A DNA stretch of 54,503 bases, taken from the NCBI GenBank assembly GCA_000310025.1, contig FN649743.1, forward strand, positions 3,145,428 through 3,199,930. The letters run 5' to 3'. The position numbers were made by a program, and so were the translations under genes. Of this stretch, positions 12,639-23,306 are shown one piece after another. This stretch comes from Ectocarpus siliculosus. Taxonomy: Eukaryota; Sar; Phaeophyceae; Ectocarpales; Ectocarpaceae. The notes beneath the pieces were generated by a model that worked only from the letters and a program-made list of their open reading frames with translations, ran no database searches and had not been told where the DNA came from. The stretch's first letter is position 1. Every line of letters begins with the position of its first letter.

Positions 12639-13730
12639 GATAGAGAGTGACCATCGAACGTACGCATTGTTTTGGCCTGGGTCTTCTCGCCTATGGACTT
12701 AGAATCGCCCCACGCGTCGTTACGTTGTCGTTGCCGGTGTCGTAGTGTGTCGACCTCTTCTTTATTTATAGTGATCGTGTCAAGTGCTGCCCCTGTAGCA
12801 CTATTTTTTCTTTCCACCGCTACTGATGTACCACGGTAATGTGGACACGACGGAAGAAGAAACAAGATCTATTATACATGGCTACTGGCTGTAGATGATA
12901 GGCAGTGGCCACAGCGCCCGTGGGGGCGGAAAAGGTGACTGCGCACGCAGCACGTCCCTGCGGCAGTAAAACGCACGGCGGAAGCGTCTTCGACTGCAGC
13001 CATCCGGTAAGTGGCGGCGTCCCTCTCTGCACGTGGGGCAGGAACGCGGTTCATGTCGGACGCTCTGTGCGTTTCGAATGGTGAGGTTGCGCTGGCAGTC
13101 AATCAATCAAGCATGCCGGCAGCGAAGAAAAGAAAGAAGAATCCCCCGCCGCCCCCCTCCTGACACCGTTGCCACGTGCATTCGGTCGACTCCAACGTTT
13201 CAGACGACAGCCAGGTCGGAGGCGGGCCCACGTCCACCTACGGCCCGCGCGCCACCCAGGTGCTGTGGAAATCCACCACCCAGATAGGGTGCGCTTTGAG
13301 AGCGTGCGAAAAGGACGGGTTGACGTACGACATCCTGGTCTGTCGATACTCCCCGCCGTGAGTAAATAACGCCTCCTAAGATGTAGAGCTATGTACAGTA
13401 GCTGGTTTGGAAAGTTCGCGCGTACGGCTTCAGCTGCCGGTGCCGGTGCCTGTGTCTGCCCCGCCTCTTTGTTGTCGGTGATGGCGGATTCGGATGTTGC
13501 GATGTGTAAGCACTAGCACGACGTCAGTGCTCTCGTGCTAGTTTATCTGGCCGACGGCCCACAGACGCACACGCCTGGGTTCCTCCTCCTCATCCTCCTC
13601 CTCCTCCTGCTCTCGGTTGTCACGCATCATGTTTGCTGTCTGACGCTCTCGTGGCAGGGCTGGAGAAGACACCACCGAAAGCGAGGTAGCTCTTGAAGCC
13701 AACAGCAAAACCACGTGCGGGTACGATTAG
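7724..13730 (+). CDS. Secreted WSC-domain + CAP (PR-1/SCP-TAPS) protein, 5' exons not identified
   Basis: Spliced gene read from phase-matched exons: 7724-7820 (start tentative), 8452-8552, 10346-10540, 11294-11351, 12378-12546, 13204-13357 and 13658-13730 (TAG at 13728-13730). All donors are GT and all acceptors AG. Exons 1-3 give a WSC carbohydrate-binding domain (YRHLGCF, CYESC, GSRCWC, TTCGGSDGL), with Cys pairs as in the family. After a short linker, exons 3-6 give a CAP domain: LLELHNAAR, then YADLLASES, then AHSTGLGEN, then ATQVLWKSTTQIGCA and VCRYSPP. The usual His of the GHYTQ motif is replaced (GPRATQ), so one residue of the CAP cavity tetrad is missing. The last exon is short and could be mis-chosen. 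WSC proteins are known as wall or matrix-binding modules in brown algae and fungi, and CAP proteins are extracellular, so secretion is expected. No signal peptide was found because the first exon(s) are not identified. The introns after exons 2 and 4 carry copies of repeat family A. Confidence 0.72.
7791..8140 (+). repeat. Two-unit 173-bp tandem duplication over an exon end and splice donor
   Basis: The segment starting ACGCTGGAT at 7791 recurs at 7964, a period of 173 bp. Both units share the CCTTGACTCT(A/G)AACGTAATTT donor region, a GAATCTTGG stretch, TTCCGTTCGGAA-like sequence and TTTCAATTGTT near their ends. The units have diverged by substitutions and small indels. The duplicated part includes the last ~30 nt of the first WSC exon, so a second potential donor lies at about 7996. 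Confidence 0.75.
8575..8652 (+). repeat. Short dispersed repeat (family D), copy 2
   Basis: A G-run, then GCGTACTC, TGTTTTGCATGCC, ACCATTGACC and CGTCCTCGAGAGGA, as in positions 1-100. It lies 14 bp before the left end of family A copy 1, in intron 2 of the WSC-CAP gene. Confidence 0.65.
8667..9184 (+). mobile_element. Repeat family A, copy 1 (non-autonomous element in WSC-CAP intron)
   Basis: About 518 bp. It begins GGTGTAGTCATAGTCGTGCATG and ends ...GACAAACACCG, so the ends form a very short imperfect inverted repeat (GGTGT/ACACC). The same sequence occurs inverted at 11758-12333 and direct at 52959-53468. Internal landmarks are CTACAAAGCCGGGA, CATCCTGCTAAGG, GAGGGTTCTCGACCCCGCAC and ACAACGTCGTTGCCAAGCGACG. 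No ORF of substance. Probably a MITE-like or otherwise non-autonomous transposon; the class is not determined. Confidence 0.75.
9185..10345 (+). other. Remainder of WSC-CAP intron 2
   Basis: Many G-runs of 8-10 nt and a C-run at about 10148-10162, with no other repeat family or gene seen. A 354-codon open frame spans it together with flanking sequence, but it is low-complexity Gly/Arg/Ser-rich and overlaps the intron. The acceptor is TTAG at 10342-10345. Confidence 0.5.
11758..12333 (-). mobile_element. Repeat family A, copy 2 (inverted; in WSC-CAP intron 4)
   Basis: Reverse complement of 8667-9184. Its right edge is CTATGAGTACACC and its left edge CGGTGTTTGCC. The left end is present twice in tandem: the words GGGTTGGGTTTTCGTCGC and TTGGCAACGACG occur at about 11770-11800 and again at about 11845-11875. 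Both sides of the element carry ACCCCCCCCGCG(CG)CCTGGCC (11722-11740 and 12331-12352), which could be a long target duplication or part of the element. Confidence 0.75.
12573..12650 (+). repeat. Long polypurine tract (G-run + GA microsatellite)
   Basis: About 75 nt of almost unbroken purine: GGGAGGGAGAGAGAGG, then about 18 G, then (GA)n with a few GATA interruptions. It lies in intron 5 of the WSC-CAP gene. Such tracts can form triplex or quadruplex DNA; no function is inferred. Confidence 0.85.
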
Positions 13731-15979
13731 CAGCATGGCCCGCTGTTTATTTTGCGGGGGAGGGGGCACTTGAAACGACCCGAATCGTTTGCCGCCTCGG
13801 GCAGCCGTTCGGATAATCCTTCTGGCGATGCACAGGAGCCCGAAGGCGTGATGCTTCATGGGTACAAGGGATCGGGTCGGCCCGCGAAGACTCCTGCGTA
13901 TTTTGGTGTGTTTCATGGATCGAAGCCGAACGTCCCGAAGCGACCGGCATGTGCCCCGCTAGGAAGCTGTCCGGCAGGCAGGTTTCCCGGAACCCTTAAC
14001 CCGACATAGATTTTTTCTGAGAAGAGCCGGTGTTCGCGGCAGAACAACGATAGCTGGCCTGTACGTATCTATACTGGTCTGTATATCTATACTGGTCTGT
14101 ACGTATCTATACCGCCTGTGTAAATGATCTAGTTTTACCTGCGTTGCTCCAGGCTCCTTGTTATCATTTGTCCAGTTTTCCATGCCAATAATTAACGTAG
14201 TTTTTGCCTGGTTTGGTCCCCTCGTGGCCGTAGTCCACGTTTGCTGTTTTGTTGTATCATCGGATGCCCCAAGTGCATCTCTATATGCGACGTGTTTCGT
14301 CTTGTTTTCGGCATCTTTTTGGCATGCTGCCGCCCCGGTTCTGTCAAAAGTGTATTTATAGCTGCAAGAGGTGCGGTTTGGGGGAAAACAACATTGTTTT
14401 CGGTACGCGTTTGCACTAAACCGTTTCTCGGAGGAAAGTCGAGAAGTGTGGTAGTGCGATATGTTCCCTTGTAGTGATGTGTTGTCGGCGCTGCTCCATC
14501 AACGACCGTTTGTTTCTCTCTTTTCTTTTTGTTCAGTTGCGGTCAGTGGTGTCAGCTTAAATAGTGTAATTTGGTGTGATGTGGTTGGGGGAAGTAGGCG
14601 TTTGGGCGAACTGCGGTTGTGCGATGTTCGGGCGGCTTCGTGTTCGCTTGCGTTAAGATGCAGGGTAGACTAACCGACGCCTGTCTTGGGCGGTACGAGT
14701 TTGTTGACGTCGAAATTGCTGTCGAAATTGCTGCGGTCATCAATAGGAGCTTTTTCGGCGGTCAATCCTCCGATTACCCAGTCCCTCCGCAAATAAAAAA
14801 TGTCGCAAAAATGTTTGTCAGCCATTGGTCGCGGGGCTACAGTCCCTCCAAGGAAGCTGAGCGCCTTGCCAGACAAAGCGTGACTTGGCTTCAGCATAAA
14901 AAGTTTTCCCAAAACACGTGGGGACACTTTTCATACTGAAGCCCAGTCAGCAAGGTCTTCCATCAGGCGATGTACAGTTTTACGACCTAGGGGACACGCG
15001 GCTTGGGAGATAGTTTACTGAAAGTCAGAGGCCGAGGAGAGGCATCACGCAGCATATTACACAGCCTACCACCTCAGCCAAGCATGATAGACCGATGGTT
15101 CTCACGTGCGTTTCACACAGCGGAGCCTAGGATGACTACGGTACGGCAAAACAGCCATTTGAGTGCTGTGTCCCCAACGTGTCCCCATATTTGGGCTTCC
15201 AGTACTAGGAGGGTTAAGCAGTTCGCACCACGGGGTGGTTAGATTAGTCGGAGAGCAAGTTGCTTCGTCTCCTTTCTGTCGGGGTTTCTTCTCCAAGAAG
15301 CACAACCAACAACGCGAACAGACTGTTGGTGAACGGACTTCAGAATGAATGAATGCCCTGGCCACGTGGTTTTTCTTCGATCCAAGCAAGTAAGAGAGCC
15401 GGCAGGTCTCTTCGACGTACCCACTGACCCCGAAGCGGGCTGGATCTGTCAATTTCTTGATTGTTGTTTTTGGGTTCCCAGAAAACTGAACCAAGAATAC
15501 CAAAAACACGCAACAGGCATCTGTATGTTTCAAAATATTCCGTTCATCACAATAAATAATGCCAGTTTGTCCGATCTTCGGCTAGTTTTTCTTTTTTCGT
15601 TGTTTTATTTCTTTCGAATGCCCTGAAAATTATTTTCTGTGGCCTACGGAGGGGGGGGAACTTCCCCCGTACCGTTGCTCCGCACAGCAAGTAAGTGCTC
15701 CCAACGCTACAGGTAGTAGTGCCGTATATTGCTCCGATCGCGCTCAAACTTGGGCGTTTAACATTGTCTATCCTAGATACGAATGCCAGCATTGGCCATC
15801 ATACAGATTGAAAGCCCCGAAGTTCAATCTAAACAGGGTGGGCGCCACCATTCGAGGCAGGGAGGGCTGTGTCTCTCTCTACCTGTATGCATACGTGCAC
15901 ATCTGTGCCGTTGTTCTCTGCTCCGCGCAAGCCTGTTCCGCCGCGTTTCGACCGATCTCCCACACTATTTGATAAACGT
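13731..15979. other. Intergenic, no gene recognised
   Basis: Contains a small minisatellite (14055-14113) and short ORFs on both strands around 14620-14940 and 15100-15620 that look mildly coding but match no family I know. These could be relics of a transposon. Confidence 0.4.
14055..14113. repeat. Minisatellite, ~20 bp unit
   Basis: Three tandem units of CTGGTCTGTACGTATCTATA with small changes (18-20 bp each). Confidence 0.8.
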
Positions 15980-16978
15980 GTACCGCTTCCATGCATGGAA
16001 GTATAACTCAGCTTGCATGGAAGTTGGATCTGCTTCCTTCCGTGGAAGCTGATACCTCTTCCATGGAAGCGACACGTTTTGCACTTTCATGGAAGTGTCG
16101 TTTCGCGCTTCCATGGAATCGAATTCACTTCCATAGAACAAGGTATGAAATATGGATTTGCCACTTTCTCCATGGAAGTCAACTTCCACGGAAGTCCCAT
16201 GGAAATCCCATGGAAGTGGAATATCTTCCATGGAAATCGAACCTTATAGGCTTCCATGGCAGCTGTTCAAAACAGGTTTAGGGGCAGCTTCCATGGGAGG
16301 GAGTATTCCGCCTCGGGTTAGCTTCCACGGTCGTTTCGGGGTTGGGGGGGTTGAGGAGATGCGCAGGGTGTGGGTTAGGGTTAGGGATAGGGTAGGGAAG
16401 CTGGAATGACCACAAGCCCAGACGCGTCCGTGGACGTTGCTTTGGGTTACGGTTAGGGTTAGGTTAACGGACCTGAGAATTGAACACGTACATGGTGTTG
16501 TCCAGACGCTTCCGTGGAATTGCTGTCATGGAGGTTTGCAAGTCGGGTTTGACCTCCGTCATCCACTTCTTCCGTGGAAGTTCCTTTCATGGAAGTTTTC
16601 GTGCTTCCATGGAAGAAGCAGACACACGCTCCGTCGAGCTTCCGTGGAAGAAGCAGACACTCTGGCGAGCGACGTCGCGCTTCGTCCGTGAAAGTCCGAA
16701 ATGCGACTTCCATGGAAGCAACGAGCGGTTGATATCGGGTGCTTCCATGGAGGAAGTGGATGAACTTCCATGGAAGGAAGGGGATTTACCTTCCATAGAA
16801 GTTAGTTGCCGCTTCCGTGGAAGCATCGTGGAAGCTGGAACCCGAAACAGACAAACAGATTCCATGGAGCCATCTATCTTCCATGCAAGTCGACATTGAC
16901 TTCCTCCCCCCGTGGATGTGACAGTGACTTCAACCCTTTCCATGGAAGCAGTGAACCACTTCATTCAGTGGAAGTCAA
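15980..16978. repeat. Array of ~30 CTTCCATGGAAG palindromes
   Basis: Over about 1 kb, roughly 30 exact or one- to two-base variants of the 12-bp palindrome CTTCCATGGAAG occur at irregular spacing of 15-60 bp, with unrelated sequence between them. Variants include CTTCCGTGGAAG, CTTTCATGGAAG, CTTCCATAGAAG and the longer CTTCCATGCATGGAAG at 15988. Because the motif is self-complementary, every frame through it on either strand yields recurring FHGS, LPWK or SMEV words; the ORFs here are artefacts. Telomere-like stretches lie inside at 16369-16396 and 16446-16468. Confidence 0.9.
16369..16396 (+). repeat. Interstitial telomere-like repeat
   Basis: GGGTTAGGGTTAGGGATAGGG followed by TAGGG: three to four degenerate TTAGGG units inside the palindrome array. 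A second short stretch (GGTTACGGTTAGGGTTAGG) is at 16446-16468. Confidence 0.75.
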
Positions 16979-17084
16979 TTTCGACGTCCGTCCGTACATA
17001 TGGACGATCATTCCATTTCCCCTAGGATACCGTTACAGTCCTTGGAACATTAAAAAACATGTGAATGAACCAATGAATAAATGA

Positions 17085-17480
17085 CCATTTCACTCCGAAG
17101 CTCCGAACCACGCACGCACGTTCTTGATCCGAATGCCCGAGGCGCGAGGGATCGTACCATCGGCGGTCCTGCACTACTTTAGACGCCCTCAGCAAGGTTC
17201 AGCTCGATTGGCGCCTCCTGCGTGAACGTTTGGATGTGTCGCTGACCGGCCTTCTCAAGCACGAAACACGAGCCGAGCATTCAGCAGAGAGAGATGAAAC
17301 AACACGAGGGTGCAGCAGGAGCTCCCGCACCGAACTGCTCCGATCTCCATGAACTTGAACCTAAACGTCGCTTATTCTCCACCAAATTGAAGCCCCGTCC
17401 AATCTACAGCATGGATTGACAAGTCCTTTGACGCTGGAATATCAATGTACCCACCAGTTTTGCCTGCCAACGAGAGGTTC
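17085..17480 (+). repeat. Dispersed repeat family E, copy 1
   Basis: Shared with about 45270-45625 and 47690-48000. Landmarks in order are AACCACGCAC, GCCCTCAGCAAG, TTGATTGGCGCCT-like, CAAGCACGAAACAC, TGCTCCGATCTC, AAATTGAAGCCCCGTCCAAT and TTGCCTGCCA. No coding content. Non-autonomous element, class unknown. Confidence 0.7.
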
Positions 17481-17499
17481 GGGCCACACCGCTGCAACC

Positions 17500-17670
17500 T
17501 TACAGAGTTTATTCCGCCGCATGTCGCACGCACACCACAAGTTGATGATTGATGACTCTCTCTTTCCTGGTCGGAACACACCCATCTACATAATATATAT
17601 ATATCTACATATGCATTCATTGCACAATAACTTCGATCTCGAACAACTAACGCGCATGCATATAGTCTAG
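17500..17670 (+). repeat. Dispersed repeat family F, copy 1
   Basis: TTCCGCCGCAT ... CACGCACACCA ... TTGATGATT(G/C)ATGACTCTCTC ... TCGGAACACA(C/T)CCATC ... CATTGCACAATA. It matches 46755-46905 over its whole length and 44615-44690 in part. Confidence 0.65.
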
Positions 17671-18287
17671 GTGTCCACCTGCCATCAAATCTAATCTATA
17701 CCGGGACTCCCCACTTCGAGGCCGGGATTAGCCTGCAAGGACAGGGTCGGGGCACACCTACCTCTGTCACTTTTACCCCTCGGAGGCTGCTTATTATTCC
17801 GTCGCCGCGTTTGGCGGTTACATTTATTTATTTGTTCATGAAATATATTTCGCGCGCGCAAATAGAGGGACTTCGACAACCTTCGCCTTCAGGGAATTTC
17901 ACTGGTGGCATTGTAATATATATAGACTATATATGTGCTTGTCTCTTGTACCATATATATATATCTTTGTCTGTGTGTGTTGTCGCGGCCGTTGTGAGAG
18001 GCCTTAAGACTGCTACAATAGAGGCATGGATGGATGGTATACGGTGGTAATAGAAACGGTAAACCAAGCTTTGACAGGAGCGTCTTCCGCATTGCATGAT
18101 GTTGCGGCATGCCGCGTGTTGTTGTGTTCTGTTGAAAAGACCATTCTGCCGGTAGGTCAGCTTTGGGACGACAATTGATTAAATAATAAGTGAATTCATC
18201 TGCATTCGTGCAAGTACCACATTATTATTATCCACCTCCTTCTCACACCTACCTGCAGCACCGCATACATACCACCTAAAAAAAAAA

Positions 18288-18345
18288 ACTCCTAGAGGAC
18301 CAGCACGGTTGCACGAGGCAAGCTGCGATACTAATGCGATTGCCA
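18288..18345 (+). repeat. Dispersed repeat family G, 3' fragment
   Basis: CTAGAGGACCAGCACGGTTG followed by CACGAGGCAAGCTGCGATAC. The same words end the family G copies at 44706-44974 and 47230-47579, and begin the inverted copy at 46185. Confidence 0.65.
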
Positions 18346-18730
18346 AATAGTGTAGGTTACCCGTTTCGACGGTTACATTTATTTTTCTCGTGTACAGAGT
18401 TTTTTTTTCCGAACACGGGATACCATTTCTTCTGCCACAGAGAGAGGTCCACGTCTCTAGACTAGACTTCATTCCGACCATCTCTCCATCATTAGACTAT
18501 GTAGAGATGCGGCTTGGGCGGTGCAATATTTTCGTGTGTGAAACTTGTGTGAAACGTTTTTTTCAATCGCGACGGAGTACCTTCAGTAATGAACAATAAT
18601 CGCAACAACTCCGTATCATACATACAAAATACGTGAATCGACTGAATATGCACATACATCGTGTCTGCACGGCCGGCCGTAGACTGTGCTTGTTTATTGC
18701 TACGTCGTCGAACCCGGCGTGTGTGTCATG

Positions 18731-21700
18731 ATGGACTTGGGTTGGGTGCCCCCTGTGATCCTTCTTCTCTCGTTGGTGACCGTCGTACCCGGGTGGTTGG
18801 CCTTGTTGTGGAGGTTATTTGTGCACAGGAACGACTTCGAGATCGCGGCGAGGTCGCCTTCACTGGTTTTCGTGGCTGAGGTGATGTGCTTAATTTTGGT
18901 CACGTCCGTGCTCTCAAACTGGCTGCTACGAAGCATGGGCACCACCTTACCTTGCTGGGTCAGCTTCGTCGTCTCCTACGGCGGTAAGACAAAGGGAACA
19001 CCAACGTTGCTTCCACTCTGAATGTGAACGAAGGAGTCTTTCAGGGTAGTATCGCAAGTCGTACCGCTGTCACAACTAACTCCGTCGAATCTGTACGAAC
19101 TCACAGACGACGTGGTTTGAACCCGAAACACACGTACTACTGTAGGGCTAGGGCATTGAAAGCCCCCCCCGTGGGCGGCGGGTCACGAATCGCAATGCCA
19201 AAGAGGGTAGGAGTGCATGGTACCAACAAAGCACCGTATGGAGTAGCGGACGGAGAAGGAGGAGACGAATGGCTGCAAAAGCAAGTTGAACGAACACGAC
19301 CGGGATGGAAAACGCCAATGTGTGCAAGTCGAGCGTCATGACCTTCTTTCGCAGTAAACGAACGGAGGTACGCATGCCTCATCCCTAAAACAGTTTTTGG
19401 CACGAGGCGACGCCAAACCTAAAAAAAAACGTTTGGAATGTGTGGGAAAAAAAGTCCTGTAAAAAATAGTAGGGGAGTCATCTCCTGTTACACTTTCAGG
19501 CACAGGGAGACACACTCTCTACTTGAACCTGGTGGTTGCAGCGATCTCTTGACACTCCCGATGCAGCGCTAAAGCATGTATTTAGTGTCCTGTACATCAC
19601 CGGAAGATCACCGAAACATGACGACTCGTCACCACGTGTGCCCTCAAAATGTAAGTTGTCAATCCAAAATTGTACCACCCTACCGGGATGTATCACCCCG
19701 GCCGCAATGCCTACTTCGGCACGTCCCTGCCGCAGCACTCCTGTTTGCCACGACCCCGTACATGATCCGGGCCATCCGGTTGGTCATCGCCTACAACCGC
19801 AAGTATCGGCTAAAGTACGCCAAATTCGTGAAGAGAAAACGTGCTTTGGGCTTCTGGGCCGTGATCTCCATCGGGCTCACCGTCCGAGCCGGGCTATTCT
19901 TCGGGACCGATCCTGCACACTACTCGAGGTAACAACGGAGCACACAGCTTCAAGCCCGCCAGAATACAGTTCAGCACCCGCACTCAAGAACTTGGGGAGT
20001 TGCAAAATAATAATCAGGCTGAACAAAGAAAACCAAGAACTTGGCCATGAACGGGTGCTGCTCCTTCGAGAGAACTCCGCTGAAACCTGTTGGAGGGGTA
20101 CCCCATCGAGAAAATAAGAAACGACCCTCGGCAAAAATAAGAGGTTCTTGCGTGCGGGCGCCAGCTGTGCGGGAAATATGAGACATCTAGCAGCCATGAA
20201 GCCTTGGCTGTTTTTGAAGACAGTCCCCATTTCGCTGCTGCTGTGATCACGGCGGGAAGAAGGGAATAGGAGCTACTTGTAGGCAAAGGTCAGGTCATGG
20301 AAGGTCTCAGGCTTAAACCCTTCGAAGTGGAGTTATCACAGGCGTTGGTCTGCATGCAGGTGTGGGGTTTATATTTTTGAACGTTTAGGTCTTACCAGCA
20401 TTTGCTCCACAATTACTAGCTTGAATGAAGGTACAGGATCAAGCGTTTGCCTTACCCTCTCGTACGCTCCGATGAGATGTACGTACTTCTCGACAGGCAC
20501 ACAAGAGCGGCATGATGTGTAGCTAGCTGAGCCTTTGTTTCGAGTCTAACACGGCACCATGTGTTGGGGGCATGGACTGTTTCTCATCCCATCCCTTTCA
20601 CCTGCCGGCTCAATTGAACTGTTGTCTGCTCTGCAGCGACATGCGCGAGTGTTTCTACTGGGACGACATCTTCGTTGTGGGGATAGGACTCATTTTTGGC
20701 GGGGCGCCGGTGTCCCTTTTGGTAATACGAATATCACGCGTTAACGACGCCTTCCAGCTTCGTGAAGAATTGTGTCGTACGATCATGGGCTGCAGCGGCA
20801 TCGCAGGTGAGAGGGCAAAAGTTAGCTCCAAAAAGTTACAAAGCTCCCGTATCTCTTCGAGATAGCACTCCACACCATCTCTCGGGGGGCTTCCCGGAAC
20901 CAGTCAAGAGTAGGGTTATCGTCAGATGCGGACCGCGGAAGTTTCCTTTGTAGACCAATCATGTTTCCCATCTGTATCGCGAGTTCTGTGATGCAGGTAG
21001 ACGCTTTGTCTCATTGTCGTCGTAGGTGTCATACACCAAAATCATTCCCCCAGAGCGTAGAGGAAGTTTGCGGCCAAGTTGCGGCTATTCCTTGCGGGCT
21101 GCGCGTTATGCACAATGCGTGCCAAGACCGACGGTTCTAGCAATAGTTTTTCCAGGTACGACCGCTTGGCAAGCTGTACTATCCACCAACTAGCGCACCA
21201 CGCTATTATGTGCCATCTACTCCCTGTTTCGCACGACGAGCAGTTATACTTTGGGTGATCCAAGTGCTGGTGGAACTGGAAGTATGGCCAGACACGCCTG
21301 CACTTCACGTGGTTGTCGAAGTGCTAATACTCCTGCTGGGGATGAACGCGGGATATTGGGGGTGAGATGAAACGCAACACCGTTATCAGTAGGAACACAC
21401 CTTTCAGCCGCTTGCTTCGCTTCAGAGTCTGGCACATTACACTACTACAATGGACTGTCGCCTGAGGGGATAAGTACGTACGCATTTCGGCTTCCAAGCG
21501 GAACGCAATACTGGCGCGCGCTATCTATGTAGTCAGGTCCTCTCCCCTCTTGGCGAGGACCTACGACATGGCATGGATACACCATTTTCGATTCGATTCT
21601 CTTTCGTGCCACCCGCGTATCCGTGTGCCACCCGCGTATCCGTGATGTCACGCGAACATGCCAATACTCCCCTATCGGTCGCACCTGAGCAAACTTTGCC

Positions 21701-23306
21701 CGGTGTGTTGGCTGCTGAATCGACGCAGCCTGCTCCTTCCCATGGTGAGAGCACACCATGGTGGGGTGAAGGCATGGTTCAAGGCCACTGTGGTTCCTGT
21801 CGAAGACACCGTTGCCTTCCCTGCGTCGAATATGGACGTGTTAGAGATCGCAAGCAATGGTGGAGAAATGGCTGAGCTGTTTGGAATGTTCAGCCGGGAG
21901 AACTTGTGCATGGAGAGCTGGGATTTCCTCGTCGACGTTGTCCGCTACGAACGGATTGCGGCAGACCTCGTACGTACTTTCACGAATGCCACCATCGAGA
22001 CACAGATTATGACGTTGATGCTCGTTTCACGCAGCGCGGAGCGAACACATCAACTCGCGGCATGAACACGGGAACGACCGGCGCCAAACATGAAACATAT
22101 ATCTTGGTATGCTTGAGATGTGGCGAGAGAGTTCAGCGGTACCAAAAGCCCGGGCATTCGGTGTGTCGGATCTACAATTCAATGATGTCCTGATGAAAGA
22201 CATAGATTTCTATCGTTCCGGAGTTGATACCCATCTGGTCTTGTGGTTAGATCGTCTCCTCTGCTTCATGTCACGCCATGTCGTGCAACCCGCAGATGTC
22301 GAGCCCCGAAGAACAGTTCAACTCCTTCCTGTACATCCTCAACCAGTACCTGCTTCCCACGTCACCCGACGAGATCAACATATCTAGCGCAATGAGCAAG
22401 CACATGGCGACGTTCAGAACAAGGTGATCCTCCGAGCCTTCAGGATCTAACTGTATCCCGGCGTCCTCAAGTCCTAAAAGGGTCGCTCGAGATGCGTGCC
22501 CGTCTACCAACACCCTCGCGGAGGCGATGAGGACAACATGATTTCCACCTCGACTTCAACGTACGCTAGAGTTCCAGAGTGTTCGTATCGTGGGCTCGGC
22601 ATTCCCAATAGGCGTCCCGGCAATGTTCGATTGTCCCTGAAGGCATTCGTTTTAGTCGACTGGCCAGTTGTTCATCCATGCAGCCTTTACCCGGAACGCA
22701 GGGAGGCTTTCAACAAGCTCAGTGTCGAGGAGCGGGTCGGCATCTTTCAGGAGCCCTTGAACGAGATCGCCCGAATGCTTGAGCAAAATCTGCTTTGCAA
22801 GTTCCAGAGGCGCATAGCTTTGGACCAGGGTGCGTTTGTCTGTGGCGTTGTATTGCCTAGGTGACGTCCTCACGCAAACCTTTATTGACATCAGGCAAAC
22901 ACCTCTAGGGTGCACAGAATTCGGGTGCCTTGCCCGATAGCCAATGCTGCCCGATTGACCTGTGGTGAACATCGACTTTCCGGCACGTGGCCGATGTGTT
23001 GCCGACCGAGTGTGGGCAGGGGTTCAACGCCACTCGCGATGGATGAACTCAAAATCGGCTACGTACCCTGACCCGCGCGAAGAATTTGCGACATGAGCGG
23101 TTTCCCGAACCACGTTGACCTCGCCTGCTGATCTCCTCCCACACTATCCTGTGTCAGACGCCCAACTGTTCTCAGTTGCAGGTGGGGACAAGGAGCTGGT
23201 GGCGGTCATGAAGGCGTTCGACCGGAGTGATTCGAGGCCGGTTTCGGATTGGAGGTCCGTTTCGGGTTGGAGGTCGGTTTCGGATTTGAGGCCGGTTTCG
23301 GGTTGA
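18731..23306 (+). CDS. RGS-A: seven-transmembrane protein with C-terminal RGS domain
   Basis: Eight exons: 18731-18983, 19736-19928, 20637-20806, 21244-21361, 21729-21969, 22296-22423, 22702-22829, 23182-23306. The sum is 1356 nt, 451 residues, with intron phases 1,2,1,2,0,2,1 and all junctions GT-AG. Residues ~1-245 hold hydrophobic spans fitting seven TM helices: ~7-27, 43-65, 74-104, 121-140, 158-180, then two in exon 4 (VILWVIQVLVEL and HVVVEVLILLLGMN). Exons 5-7 give a regulator of G-protein signalling fold: ELFGMFSRENLCMESWDF, LVDVVRYE, FNSFLYILNQYLLP, DEINISSAM and FQEPLNEIARMLEQNLLCKF. RGS domains speed GTP hydrolysis by G-alpha; a 7TM-RGS order is known from plant RGS1. The C-tail ends in an 18-bp minisatellite. 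Start chosen at the second of two adjacent ATGs, in line with the paralog; an upstream exon cannot be excluded. Paralog: 27091-43177. Confidence 0.8.
23226..23306 (+). repeat. Coding minisatellite in RGS-A tail
   Basis: Four imperfect 18-bp units (consensus AGGTCGGTTTCGGATTGG) encode RPVSDW / RSVSGW / RSVSDL / RPVSG and then a stop. RGS-B lacks the repeat and has an unrelated tail. Confidence 0.75.

Noticed and set aside
15965-16964. Several overlapping ORFs with repeated FHGS/SMEV/LPWK words
   Set aside because: Products of the CTTCCATGGAAG palindrome read in every frame on both strands.
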